From: Pelargonium nanum
Lineage: Eukaryota > Streptophyta > Magnoliopsida > Geraniales > Geraniaceae
Direction of reading: 5' to 3'
Length of the DNA stretch: 50,640 bases
Assembly (NCBI GenBank): GCA_036897485.1
Contig: JAYMTF010000135.1
Coordinates: forward strand, 1 to 50,640
Both the position numbers and the translations under genes were made by a program. Each line of letters begins with the position of its first letter. Position 1 is the stretch's first letter. This document shows, piece after piece, positions 20,306 through 32,246 of the stretch. The notes beneath the pieces were generated by a model that did no database searches, was not told where the DNA came from, and saw only the letters and a list, made by a program, of their open reading frames with translations.

Positions 20306-22018
20306 ATGGCCATAACAACATGTTCTTGCTTATCTCCTACTGTTCTTCTGCAAAAATCTTGTTTAGTTTCAAAACCTGTTTGCAGATTCTTGATGCTAAA
20401 AAACAGGGGTAGTGATCAAGTTTCAGTCAAGAAATCAAGAAAGCTTCAGATCAGATCTTCTTTTCAGGACAAGGTGAATCTCCCATTTCATATATATAAA
20501 AAAACACTTGTATGTATGTATTTATGTATGTATGTATGCACATAGAGCTGACAATTCGGGTTTTAACACATGACACAACACGAAATAAGTGTGTCTGAAC
20601 TCACTGATTTTGTAATTGTGTCGTGTTTTGTGTTGGAATAACCAACATGTTCGATAATTGTGATATGTTAGTGTTGAGTTTCAAAAACACGTAGTTGTGT
20701 TGTCAGACACCTAGGACGCATACTTAAGGTTATAATTGTAATTTAACCCAAAAAGATGTTAGCATCAATGTGTGCTATGTTTGTGTTGTGCTCCTGTTGA
20801 GCTCAAAAACACGCAGTGTTAGTTAATCGTGTTGTGACATGCACGACACGCCCAACAAACACACAATTAGTTAGTTGTATTGTCAAACACCTAACACGCA
20901 TACTTGGGGTTATAATTGTAATTTAACCCAAAAGATGTTAACATCAGCGCGTGTTGTGTTCGTCCTGTGCTCGTGTTGAGCTCAAAAACACGCAGTGTTA
21001 GTTAATAGTGTTGTGACATGCACGACAACAAACACATAATTAGTTAGTTGTGTTGTCAAACACCTAACATGCATACTTGGAGTTATAATTATAATTTAAC
21101 CCAGAAAATGTTAGCATCAACGCGTGTTGTGCTCGTGTTGAGCTCAAAAACACGCACAGTTAGTTAATCGTATTGTGACATGCACAACACGCCCAACAAA
21201 AACACAATTAGTTACTTGGGGTTATAATTGTAAGTTAACCCAAAAAAATGTTAGCATCAACGCGTGTTGTGCTCATAAACACGCACAGTTAGTTAATCGT
21301 GGTGTGATATGCACAACACGCCCAACAAACACATAATTAGTTAGTTGTGTTGTCAAACACCTAACATGCATACTTGGGGTTGTAATTGTAATTTAACCCA
21401 AAAAATGCTAGCATCAACGCGTGCTGTGTTTGCTAGCATCAACGCGTGCTGTGTTCGTGTTGAGCTCAAAAACACGCACAAGTAGTTAATCGTGTTGTGA
21501 CATGCACGACCCGCCCAACAAACACACACTCCTAAGGTTATAATTATTGTAATTCAAGTACAAAAGTAAACCATGCTAGTTAGCATAGTTATGATAGACA
21601 TAAATATTCTGAAATGAACTATATGAAACTGATACTCAAAATTGTTTCTACTATCAGGTTTTCGAGGATCAATCTAACGGTATAATCTGTTACAGAGATG
21701 ATCTTACCGGGGAGATGATCTGCGAAGGACTCGACGAAGGGCCTCGAATTCTCACAAAGACTGCAAGAGCAACATATCATCAAAGGTTAGATTCTTGAAA
21801 CACTTAAAACACAAGTAGCTGTAAGTTTCAGTGAAAACTATATGTATAGTACCTATCTTGACAAGTTCTTGGACATTGTTGGGTTCAGAGATGCTGAGAT
21901 CATTGAACTTCTTCAACAAAACTGGCTTCAAATCGCTAAAAGTGACGAATTCGGTTACATAAGCATCAGTGCTCAAGAAGACTTGAACAACTGGAATGGC
22001 TTCAACAGATTCTGCTAA
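20306..22018 (+). CDS. Uncharacterised small protein, probable plastid targeting
   Basis: Exons 20306-20473, 21658-21785 and 21850-22018 join in frame to 154 aa; junction 2/3 splits one Ser codon. I do not recognise the family. The first 36 residues (MAITTCSCLSPTVLLQK...) have no acidic residue, many Ser/Thr/Lys/Arg and start Met-Ala, as in chloroplast transit peptides. The centre is a compact motif, GIICYRDDLTGEMICEGLDE-GPR at about 64-86, and the last exon reads LDKFLDIVGFRDAEIIELLQ with a helical look, ending FNRFC. Reading through the second donor would give a 102-aa form ending HQRLDS; the third exon's clean frame and similar composition favour splicing. Intron 1 (20474-21657) is dominated by a tandem array. 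It is convergent with FAB1. Confidence 0.75.
20546..21540. repeat. Tandem array of about 175-180 bp units in an intron
   Basis: About five to six diverged units, each holding ACACCTAACA-GCATACTTGGGG, TTATAATTGTAATTTAACCC, ATGTTAGCATCAACGCGTG, GTTGAGCTCAAAAACACGCA and TTGTGACATGCACGAC. Phase points fall at about 20701, 20881, 21054 and 21350, with one unit near 21213 shortened and a local 27-28 bp duplication near 21410-21460. The left edge, GAGCTGACAATTCGGGTTTT, matches the terminus of dispersed elements, so the array likely grew inside a transposon copy. Confidence 0.85.
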
Positions 22019-22179
22019 CCAAATCAATGTGCATTTCATTTCACACTCTCAAGAATGTAAATGTTATATAAATGCAGAGTCATGAAGATGAACACAAACT
22101 GTAATGTGTAAAAAACAATTCACTGATTCAATGCAGAGCAAGAAATGTGATGTTGAAAATATACTATCTTTCTTTTTTC

Positions 22180-22435
22180 GGGTAAAATATTGTCATTAGT
22201 TTTAGCCCCTAAACTGGTCAAGTTTTTTGTTTAGCCTGAAACTTGGTACCACCGGTTTGAGGATTCCAACTGACACGTCAGCAAAAATTCCAACCCGCTC
22301 ACTTGGCATGCTGACGTGTTAGTAGGAAACCGGTCGCAGCAGGTTTCAGGGGTAAACAAAAAACTCGAGTGGTCTAGAGGCTAAAAGCCTAAAACAATGA
22401 AAACCACTAATTGAGGGCTAAAACTAATTTACCCT
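22180..22435. mobile_element. Long-TIR MITE between convergent genes
   Basis: The left arm starts GGGTAAAATATTGTCATTAG..TTTTAGCCCCTAAACTGG; the right arm is its imperfect reverse complement (AGGGTAAATTAGTTTTAGCC when inverted). The arms pair over some 60-90 bases, with ACTTGGCATGCTGACGTG in the centre and ACACGTCAG mirrored. No ORF. It separates the 3' ends of the 154-aa gene and FAB1. Confidence 0.8.
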
Positions 22436-22921
22436 TTTTCTTCTGATAACGTAAGCAAAGTTTCTTGAAAAACAGAGCAAATCACGAACAAGCCTAAAAG
22501 TGCACATCCTCAAATATGCTATTGCTAATCGCAAGAAATTAAAGATAATACGCTCAGTTCAAACTTCAAACCGAACCAACAGAGCCAGTAGTATCGTGAA
22601 ACATAAACATAACGGTAATGTAATCAATTTCGAAAGAAACAGAAGAACTCACAAGATATACATTAAAAATAATTTGTACAAAGATTTCATGCAGAGGTCA
22701 TTCAATAATTATACCTCTCACAAATTTCTGTGGCTTATAAAGCTTTGTTCTTCATATATCTACCAAATAACGAACAAATTTTCCCTTTTTAACAAGAATA
22801 TAATGCAACTGCTATCGGAAAGAATTGTGGGGAAGAAAAATATATGAACAAGAGAAAAGCCATATGGGAAGATTATTTCCCGAATTAAACTAAAAATGTA
22901 CAGAAGCACGGACTCACGGTA

Positions 22922-23300
22922 TCAATCAACTTGTGAATTCTCGTCACACAATTCGGACTGTGATTTACTTGGAATGATATTCGGAGGAGACCACTGATCC
23001 GGGAGCATCAGAAAATAGGTGGTCATTGCTTTCCTGAACCTTTTTTTGTATTGTTTCGGTGAAATCACCGTTGGGGACGCGTTCTTTGGCCCTCCGAGTA
23101 TGCCTGAAGCCTTCACCCATGTTTCGAGGTGTTTGTCCCACGTGTACTGCCTCATAAAATCAATGATTCCGAGAACCAACTCGTTCTTCTCTTCGTCCAC
23201 GCCAACCAGCAATGAGTAATCCATTACATCAACGGACTGCACGAGAAATAGATATAAGCAATTATTAACTGAATGCAATGACGACCCACTTTGTAACTTG

Positions 23301-23356
<56 letters not shown>

Positions 23357-26300
23357 GCAAGGAAAGAAGTGTCGTTCCAGACAGCTCTCTCTAACAACCG
23401 CTTTGCCTTGTTCCCGACAAAAATGGGGGAAGTGGGCATTGCTTCAATCAGGTTTTGATCCAACAGAACTTTGTTGCTGCCACTAGAATCTGGATTATAT
23501 CGGGATCGGGAAGATCCTTTCAGGTCGTAAAGCCGTGTTATGTTCCTTCCAAACAGAAGATTCTCCATAACCAAAACATCAATCCTTGATTCTTTCCCTC
23601 CTTTAACATGCTTTGATGTAACCTTCAAATACAAAGACGAAAAACAAAATATGATGTTGTGGAGAGTAAAATTTACGTAACGGATGCAAATATATGAACT
23701 ATGTCCTGTTTGAAGTTCCCTAGAAGTCCGTCTTATTATACTACACATGCTGAAAATGCATAGGATCTTTAATTTCATTTTTCTATTTACCATCGTAGTA
23801 GGCGTCGACACAGCCATATCATAATTTATTGGCAAATACTTCAATGTGAAATTGAAACGACTTAGTGCTGAAGGCCTAAGAGAATATAATACTGTTGGAA
23901 TATACTGAAACAAATACCTGATAAATCCCCAGTATCTTAGCCAAGCATGTTGGGCTTCTTGTGCTAATTGACTCGGATAGGTACTTGAAGTACCCTAAAC
24001 CAAATTTTACAAACGATTCAAGCTCGGTTTTCGTGACTTGCTTAACCACAAACCGGTCATCCAAGGTTTTAGCAAAGAAGACATTGCTTTTCCCGCCCTG
24101 GGCGCCCCATTTCTTACAGCGACTAAGCGACCTTATGAAATCCAACTCTGATGGGCAACAAATCCTCCTTAAGGCTTCAAAACGTTTTGCATAATAACAT
24201 GTGACAGTATATTTCACATTACCGAGCGGACCATCATCTGAAAAAGAAACTTTGACATGCATGGACTTCGTATGTGAAATCGGGTCCAAACCCAAGGAGC
24301 TACGAGACCCAGTCATAGATAAAATGCCGTCATCTGTAAACCCAAAGCTCCTAAAAGAATCAGCAATTGATTCGTCAACCGACATGAAGCTTGAGGAATG
24401 ATCAGTAAATAGTGACGAACTAAACGATTCTCCATCTCTTGGCCTTTCGCCGTCATCAGACAGTTGGGAGTAATATTCTTGCGATACCAATGCATAAGCT
24501 ATTATACTCGTGGGCTCATCGTCAAAAACAGGAACAACCGTGTCGTTTACACCCACTGGAAGAAGCAGCCTTGCTCCACCTTGGAATTCAGATTTCCGGA
24601 ACGATGAAACGTAGACGGGTTTATACTCACCGAGGGTATCAAGCTTCTGAGAACTTGCTAAAAAGTTCTTGTTAAATGCTCGATAAAAGTTCACGAAGGG
24701 CATACCTAACCAGCTTACTGAGTCCTCCAAACTCTCCGATCCTTTTGAGGACAAGGCAGGTGAGAGGGAATGAGGGACCACCGGTCCATTTCGCTCATCA
24801 GCACGATCCTCCAAATCTAACCCCTCTGGCACCATAATTGTACTTTCGCCAATCCATGCAGCGTCAAGTGTATCTGACAAATTTGCCATAATAGGGAAAT
24901 GGCCCTCCGAGAGAGCTCTGCGAACATTTACCCCCGACTCCAGAAAGTCGTATTGTTCGTTTGAGCAAGTATCTTCTTTCTCATTTGCCTCGTGAGCCAT
25001 GTCTACATTGCTACCAAATTCACCTCCTGGATTGGACGAAAAGCTTTTGCTGAGCATTGTATCCACCGGAACAGATTCGGCACCAATAAAACTTTTGGGT
25101 GACTTGGAGACAACATTCGTTTCAGTAACCTTCTCATTTGATAGAGGTTTCTCCTGACGCTCTGAAACTGAGCAGTTCGACCCATCTTGTAAGCTATTGT
25201 TATTATCTGCACTAGCTACATATACCAGACGGTGGTCCCACATATAAGATTGGAAAATTAACTGCCTCCTCAGTCGATTAATCTCGAGAATGTCAACAAT
25301 GGTTGGTCCCTGTTTGGCGTCCCTATTCACAGTTTTCTGGAGTGATTCCTAGAACAATTTCAAGAGAAATTTTGATCAAACACACACACAAAAACACTAT
25401 CCAAGTGATTCACTGGCTGTTAATTGATACTTATTTATCATTCAAAAATTGACAGTCTTCATTTATGTAAGAAAAACAATACAATAGTCAACAGTGCCCC
25501 CTTTTCTGAATTGTCAGGGCACCAGAAAATGTAGCAGTATTTTCATTGTCATTCCAATATCCATTTTAGACTGGCAATTCGGTGTTGGTTGAAAATACCT
25601 AACCCGACTTGGAATTAGAGGTACGGGTTGCGGATTTCAGTTTGTGGGTTTTATATAGAACATGTGTGGGTAGCCCAACCCGATCAGCAATCTCTCTAAG
25701 GCAAACCCTACCCAAAAATTAGTCTGGTCTACTTTATGCTACTTTATCCCGCAAAATACAGATCGGATTTTGGGTGCCCACAGGTTCAGGTCCAAACTGC
25801 TAGCTCTAATCCATTTCATGTGCAACTATAGTGAAGTGCATGAACAGTACCAAGGATGTTACGTTGTGTCACTAACACATAAACAAAGGACTCACCTCAA
25901 ATTCTACCTTCTCCTTTTGCAGCATTCCTTCCAACTCTGCAACTTGTTGTGGTCCAGTGGTGGATCTGATTTGACCAAGAGTGTTGAGTACTTCGGAAAA
26001 CAAAAGTTCCGCCCTTTTGACCACCTGTCATAACCATGAAATGAATCATTTATATGCCCCAATAGTTGTATAGCATCTAAAGCAATTCATGTTGCAGTCC
26101 TCATACCTCATCTATTTCCTTTTGTACCCACTCCTGGTTCTGTGAGCTAAAATGAAGTTTGAAGGGTGGAAGGTAGACAGAATGGACATCAATAGATGCA
26201 TACCGAAAGCAAGCAACCATGTTTCCAAATCTGCATATGTGAAAACAGATGAGAAGAGAGCAAATCTACAACAATCGCCATTTTTAAGCATATCAAAGTG

Positions 26301-29300
26301 GTTCTAGGAGTTAAGAAAAATATATGCATATATCATGGCCGGCCCCAATCAGCGCAATCTAACTTAGAGCCTTTCATTAAACACACGTAAGGATCAAGGT
26401 AATAAAAAGTTCTAGAACTAACAGAGGCTATTACACCTACAAGGTAGAGTTTGGAATAATTTTTTAGAAAGGGGAAAAGAAAGAAATGGGATTCCCATTC
26501 CAAAGTCATTCTCGTGACTAAAAAGTCCTAATGAGACACGATGAATGAGAATCCCATTCTCATACCCATTCTTGGTTTCCATTCCTGAGCAAACTTTGTA
26601 TTATCCAAATGCCACCTAAGTGTTCATGTTCACTATAAGGTAGCGTTTAATTTTTTTCCTGAATAACTAGCCTGTTTTTGCATTCCGAGTCTAATACATA
26701 GATGCTTTTGTTTTAATAGTATCTATATTATGGCAATGGTAATGTGGAAAAGAAACAAATGTTTTGGCTTTCATTTCATTTCATAGACACAATAAGTTAA
26801 AGATGGAATAATACCCATAGAAGCGGAGACAGTCTCTATGTAGAGAATGGCCACAGCTTGCCACCCTACTTGCAGCTGCGTGGTTTGAAAAGCTGAGCTC
26901 CAAAAACTTGCCAAAAGATAGACCCCAAGCTGCATCGGACATCACAATTCTTCTAGTGGCTGGAGGGAAACCATCAATCCTTGGACACCGGAGGCATCGG
27001 TGCCACATCCAGATCTTTCCTTCCCTCTCCCCTGGTAAGAGGAACTCGGGTAGCTTTTTCACAGATATAGTCAGGGTACCTTGTCGATGTGTGTAGCATT
27101 GAACATGTGCTTCTGATGGCATCTCACAAGAACGGCATCGATAAGTCTGAAAAATAATCAAGTTTTCTTAGTTTGAGAAAGTGTTTCAGAGACTTCTGGG
27201 AATTAAGGTAGTGTTTGTATTATTTTTTGGAATGAGAATGGAAATCAAGAATGGGAAATGGAGAGCCATTTTCATGACCAAAAATTCAAAACAAGAACAG
27301 TGAGAATCTCATTCTCATTCCAATTCTTGATTCTCATTTCTGAATAATAATAAGATTAATACAAAATATGAAGAAAAAAAAAAGCTTACCAGATCAAATA
27401 AATGGTCTCGTAAAAACCGACCCAAAGGCTTATCAAAGCTGCCATAGTATTTTATCCGAAATAGATGGGACCGCTCACAAACAGTCCCCTTCCACACACA
27501 CCGGGATGATAAAGAAACCAAAATGCTCTGATTGTCAGATGGGGCCGGGGGAAATTCTTCTTTTAGAAGACCTGGTTCCTCGGGATGGCTTCTTGTATCT
27601 TGATGTGATGATGACATTTCCATACCACTTTCTAGAGTTGAACCTGTCGCATTATCATCCTTCTCTGTATGGGTAGCTACAGCATCTTCACGATTGTCCA
27701 ATGCAGAAGTTTCTGCCATCAGAGACTCTCGGGAAACTACTCCATATTTCTCCTCATATGAATGAGAGGATATGTCATTATGATAAGCGTTCTGATCACG
27801 TTTCCCCGAAAGTGGAATGGAAGAGAAAGAACCAGTAGAATCAGTGAAAGTGGGTTGCGATAATTTAAAGCTGCTGCCATTAGGAAAACGGGGTAACGTC
27901 GTCTTCTCTAATTTATCGAGGAAAGCACTGTTAATGGATGACGCGAGAAATGGAGTAGGCTGTGAGACACTGTTAGATTGTGGTGGTCCACCATTAGGTT
28001 GAGGTCCCTGAGATTTTTCAGGGGCAGAAACAGAGAAACCGGGAATTGTTGATATGGACCTCTCGATACTTGATGATTTATCTGGAAGTGCCACAGTTAT
28101 CGGAGAGTCAAATGGGAGTTCTGGTAGAGTGGCTCCTTCATCAGCAAGAAAAGATGTTTCCAAAGCCAAATGATAAGCTGCGAAAATTCCATACTGAACC
28201 ACATGCTTCACTTTCTTCAATTCGTCACCATTAGCACCTCTAAGTAAGATCTGAAACAGACACAAAAAGGAACTAAGTGAATGATTCATAGCTTTAATTC
28301 ATGCTATCTTTGTTTTTGAACAAGAGTCGTTATAAGGTTGTTCACACAAAATAAGAAATTGTGTGAATTGACATAGCTAACCTTAATTACTTGTTTGTAT
28401 ACTCTCGTAAAAACTCTCTCACTCCTAATTATTACTCTCTTTTATTTGTTGGAAATTAAAATATGGAGCATGTTTCCATTGAAATTGTAAAATGACACTT
28501 ATTTTGAAACGGTTTTATTTTTCTAAAACAACGCTTTCAAGATTATCTCCTAAGAAACACTTTCACGAACTTTTGGAAAAGTTACTCTCTAGCAAAAGAT
28601 GTATATTTCCCTATTAATTTATTTTTTGCATAACACTTACCGTACAACCCAATGGCTTTGGACAGCCTTCAAAATACATCAACGTCTTCACCAACTTTTT
28701 TCCGTTCTGCCCGGCAGAACCATGCTCTTCCAAGATCCTCTCTACATGAAATGTCTCACAGTGGCCTAACCTCTGTGATGAGAGATGATCTATTGAAGGA
28801 ACTATTTCGGAACCTGTGCATCGAGCTATGCGCTCTAAAAGGGGTCTTTTGATATTGAGAACAAGTGATATGTCTTTCGCAAGAAGGTACTCTTGTGCAA
28901 ATCGAGAGACTGATTTCTCCACCAAAAGAACATCAGGCTGGTGTGCATCGATCTTTGCAACTGCCATCTTTAAATGATCCATTTCCTGTATAAGAAAGTA
29001 AATACAATAAGCCCAAAAATCGTAGCTGAACTTCAAATCTACGTACGTGTGACAGTAAAGAAAAAAAAAAGATAAACAGTCACAACCTGCTGCAAAAGAG
29101 TATCAAAACTTGACAAGAGATTTGAAACCCGCTGATACTCAAGAGCTCCTCCAAGAATCAGCAAACGAGGTTTCTCAATTTTTGATGTCATTCGTCGATG
29201 AGCCACATTTTTCTTGCAAACTACTCCTTTGACCACCATGCTAGAAAGAGAATCAAAACCAAAATCAGAAATTAGAAATACAAAAGACTGCACTGAAAAT

Positions 29301-31229
29301 AAGCAAGGAAAGCTTGTGCTACTAAAAGAAAAATTGAGGGAGAGATTATTGCCTTAGCAGTAACTATAAGGTCGCGTTTGAATTATTATTTTTGTTCAGG
29401 AATGGGAATCAAGATTGGGAACGAGATTCTCTTTCTTCATGTTTAAATAAGAACTTTTTTTTTCTTCATATAAATGACTTTGGAATTAGTATCATTCTTG
29501 ATTCTCATTTCCATTTCAATTTTTCTAATCCAAACACTACCTAAAAGAGTTGTGTGGTGAGTTTTTTAAGAAATGTCATATAAGATAGTGCAGTTACCTC
29601 TCATAACGACGTCCAGAAGCTATGCACTTTACTTTGACATATCCGCCGGGATCCATTCCTCCACCTTTACTAGTATCCGGTTTCAAAAGTGTTGCAGCCT
29701 CCCAAGAGAGGGATGTGATTATCTCTAACCAACTCTCTTTGTCATTGTCTTCACCCACAGGAAGGTTCTCGACTTGCAATAACTGGGACACCAAAGCCCT
29801 AAAATGCCCGTCAACAACATTCTTCATGGCTTTCTTATTCTCTTCACTTGACCTATCCTTATGCCGATGCTCTCCACTTCCAAAACTATTTGAATGACGA
29901 AAATACCCCCAATCTCCCGATCCATCACCATCTTCCTCATCATCCTCGTCGTCAAACAAAAGAGCTTCCTTTTCATCTTCTTCATCTTCCGGTTCAGGGG
30001 GTAGCCAGAGAAGTCCATTATTTTCGAAATCCACCGGTTCAATGTCAACATCCTCCTCTGTCGCGTTAACATCCTCTGCTGCATACATCGATGAAGGTGC
30101 TTCACATTCATCACCAGTATCATGTTCATCTTTTTTTCTAAGCTGGTCAATATCTTCCAAAATCCCTGAATTGAAACTATTGTATTGTGTGGAGTCACGT
30201 AGGCTTTTTGCCTCCCTATTATCTGCATGTTCGTGCTCCTTTTGTGGTCCATCGTCATAGCCTATCTCAAACTCAACTTGGCTATAGAAGTCACTGACTT
30301 TAGGGAAATGTGGCGTTTCGGTATAAGACTGATATACACTGTATTCATCATCTTCATCGTCGCTTCTGATGACAAAGAAATAGGAAGCAATGAATAACAA
30401 GTGATAACAATTTTTCTTCCCACTAAATACATTGTAAATACATGTCTCTAACGAAAATTCCAATATTGTATGAAACACACAGTTGAGTGGTGACGCCTAT
30501 AAAACCACTAATACAATGCTAAAAGGCATATACTTCTAGCGAAAATACTGAAAACTAACCTAGACTTGATACCCTAGTGTAAATTCAAAATCAACTGTTT
30601 TGCAGTATACGAGAAATGACTGACCTGTTCAAAGAAAATGTATATTGGCTTGGGGATGGGTCCTCCATGTCTGCGCCAAGATCGTTGGTCCTTGATTCTA
30701 CTGCACCTTGCCTATCTCGGTTTGCTTCCATAGGAGATGACTCATGCAAGCTAATGCCAGTACTGTGTTGAACTTGTTGATAAGACCCAACAGAACCAAG
30801 AGTAACGTTACTACTATCCGCAGTGCCGCTAGATTTAGAACTCGCCAAACTTTTTGGTGACGGTGATGTAATGAGATCCTGGTTGGCGACCTGAATCCCA
30901 TTATGAAATTTAACTATCCCCTGCTGCCATTGCTTGAAACAATAATTGCACACTCGAATCCTATCACACTCTTCTCGCGGAATATTAGTGTCCCCGGGTG
31001 AAACAGGAACTGAATTTTCCGTACACTTGGCACAGAAAATTCGGCCACAGAGCCGGCAATGGTGTCTACGATTAAACACTGTAAACTGGGAATCACACTC
31101 GTAGCATACCCTACAACTTTGATCTGGCATCCAAAAGTCCCTCGACACAGAAGCGGGCTCAGTTCGCCAAGGCATCCACGATCTCAAAAGTGTGGCCAAA
31201 TCAGACACTGCCCTGTTGGAAGCAGCCAT
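22922..31229 (-). CDS. FAB1: 1-phosphatidylinositol-3-phosphate 5-kinase FAB1
   Basis: Makes PtdIns(3,5)P2 from PtdIns3P on late endosomes and vacuoles; needed for endomembrane and vacuole homeostasis. Coding exons in transcript order: 31229-30625, 30365-29598, 29240-29087, 28985-28641, 28250-27390, 27146-26815, 26230-26107, 26024-25896, 25348-23918, 23622-23356, 23236-22922; 1776 aa, close to Arabidopsis FAB1A/B. Domains: FYVE finger at about 30-98 with WMPD (33-36), RRHHCRLCG (54-62) and Cys pairs 42/45, 58/61, 66/69, 94/97; a very acidic linker (about 290-390); TCP-1-like CCT module from about 459 to 680; conserved Cys-rich region from 912 ([18 protein letters not shown]); PIPK kinase from about 1480, with [16 protein letters not shown] at 1616-1620, [10 protein letters not shown] near 1677, IID (Asp 1698) and a basic activation loop [13 protein letters not shown] near 1731. 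All key residues look intact. The A/B subtype cannot be set. Confidence 0.97.
23306..23350. repeat. (AG)n microsatellite in the last FAB1 intron
   Basis: About 22 uninterrupted AG repeats end only a few bases before the splice donor of the neighbouring exon (donor at 23354-23355 on the minus strand). The tract is CT-rich in the transcript. Confidence 0.95.
25567..25808. mobile_element. GGCAATTCGGG-family element in FAB1 intron
   Basis: Starts TAGACTGGCAATTCGG, ends AACTGCTAGCTCTA, and contains GGGTTTTATATAGAACATGT and TACTTTATGC as in the copy at 5294-5542. It lies in the intron between exons 25896-26024 and 23918-25348. Confidence 0.6.
26440..26619. mobile_element. Tourist-like MITE in FAB1 intron
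   Basis: Ends GGTAGAGTTTGGAATAAT and ATTATCCAAATGCCACC are imperfect inverted repeats; the inner part carries mirrored GGGATTCCCATTCC / GGAATGAGAATCC-type words. Flanks are CAA (left) and TAA (right). A lone left terminus TAA-GGTAGCGTTT follows near 26637. Confidence 0.65.
27204..27355. mobile_element. Tourist-like MITE in FAB1 intron, right end eroded
   Basis: TAA flank then GGTAGTGTTTGTATTATT; the internal GAATGAGAATGGAAATCAAG and GAATCTCATTCTCATTCC match the family. The right terminus is lost or drifted near 27352. Confidence 0.55.
29367..29544. mobile_element. Tourist-like MITE in FAB1 intron with TAA duplication
   Basis: TAA at 29367-29369, then GGTCGCGTTTGAATT ... AATCCAAACACTACC, then TAA at 29542-29544. 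The ends are inverted repeats and the flank is a 3-base duplication, as expected for PIF/Harbinger-derived Tourist elements. Confidence 0.7.
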
Positions 31230-31970
31230 TCACAAAGAATTTTCTCGTCCCACTCATCATGAAATGCTCATTTGCCACTTACAGGACCATATTTTAGGTA
31301 GCAAAACCTGCCGAATACACTCAACGATCAATTATAATCCAAATAAAACTTAAGCTCCAAACATTCTAAGCAGCACACTGAGATCATATCAATAAGCTAT
31401 GATTGCTCTAAATTTCACAGAAAAAACAAGCTGAGTTCCAAAAAAACAACCAAACCCAAAATTCATGACACGAAAACAGATAAAACACACTAAATTCCAA
31501 ATCCCCAAAAGCTAAAATTTGTTTAGAATCCTCACAATCAAGTACAAACCAACAAAGAAAATTTAAGCTCCAAACATTCAAAGCAACACACTAAGATCAT
31601 ATTTTCCTCTCATCAATTCAAACTCTTCCAAGACCTCACTTCAATTCGACACCGATAAGCTATGATTGCTCTTAATTTCACATAACAAATCAAAAAACTA
31701 ACCAAATCCCAAAATTCATAACACGAAAACATATCAAACACACTAAATCCCAAATGCCCAAAATCTCAAATTCGCATAGAACCCTAACAACTACTTTGAA
31801 ACACAATCAAAACACAATTTTACCCACAACCCATCTCTCAAATCCATCTTTTTTTTCTCAATCGAATCAAATCCCATAACAAAACCGCATGAGTTCATAA
31901 TCACAAACCATCAAAATTCCACCTTTTTTTTCTTCCAACAAAAAAGGAAGAGCCAGTGTTCGAAAATTAC

Positions 31971-32246
31971 CTCGGAAACGCAGTCAATGCACGAAAAGAC
32001 GACGCACAAAACCAAACTCGAATCGATGGACGCGAAATCTGAGGAAAAAAACTCCGACCCAGAAAGCGATTACGAACCCAATGATCGAATCATCGATCCT
32101 CGGCGACGATGATCATCGAAAAGGCGTCGAATTGAATCGGAGACGTTACTGGGTAATCGAAAAATTGAAACTTTCTGTATTGAATTTGATAAACAATCGA
32201 TCAATCAATCAATCAATATGTTTGATGGGCGATTTATATAAATATT
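31971..32246 (-). promoter_or_regulatory. FAB1 5'-UTR exon and candidate TATA box
   Basis: A donor (CCGAG|GTAAT) at about 31970-31969 on the minus strand marks a non-coding first exon; the matching acceptor is probably TTCGGCAG near 31303, ahead of the ATG at 31229. TTTATATAAATA at about 32232-32245 is a good TATA box on this strand. The 31262-31970 stretch would then be a 5'-UTR intron. Confidence 0.5.

Noticed and set aside
20546-21540. CRISPR-like array
   Set aside because: Units are whole ~175-bp diverged repeats without unique spacers, in a plant intron.
21658-21798. Two-exon, 102-aa version of the small gene ending HQRLDS
   Set aside because: A good donor lies 13 bases before that stop, and a clean 55-codon third exon follows; the spliced form is preferred, though retention is possible.
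21752-22039. 95-codon minus-strand ORF
   Set aside because: It is antisense to exons 2 and 3 of the 154-aa gene, whose splice sites and frame are better supported.
23224-23913. 229-codon minus-strand ORF running through FAB1 introns
   Set aside because: Only the 23356-23622 part is exon. The rest is intron, including the translated AG microsatellite.
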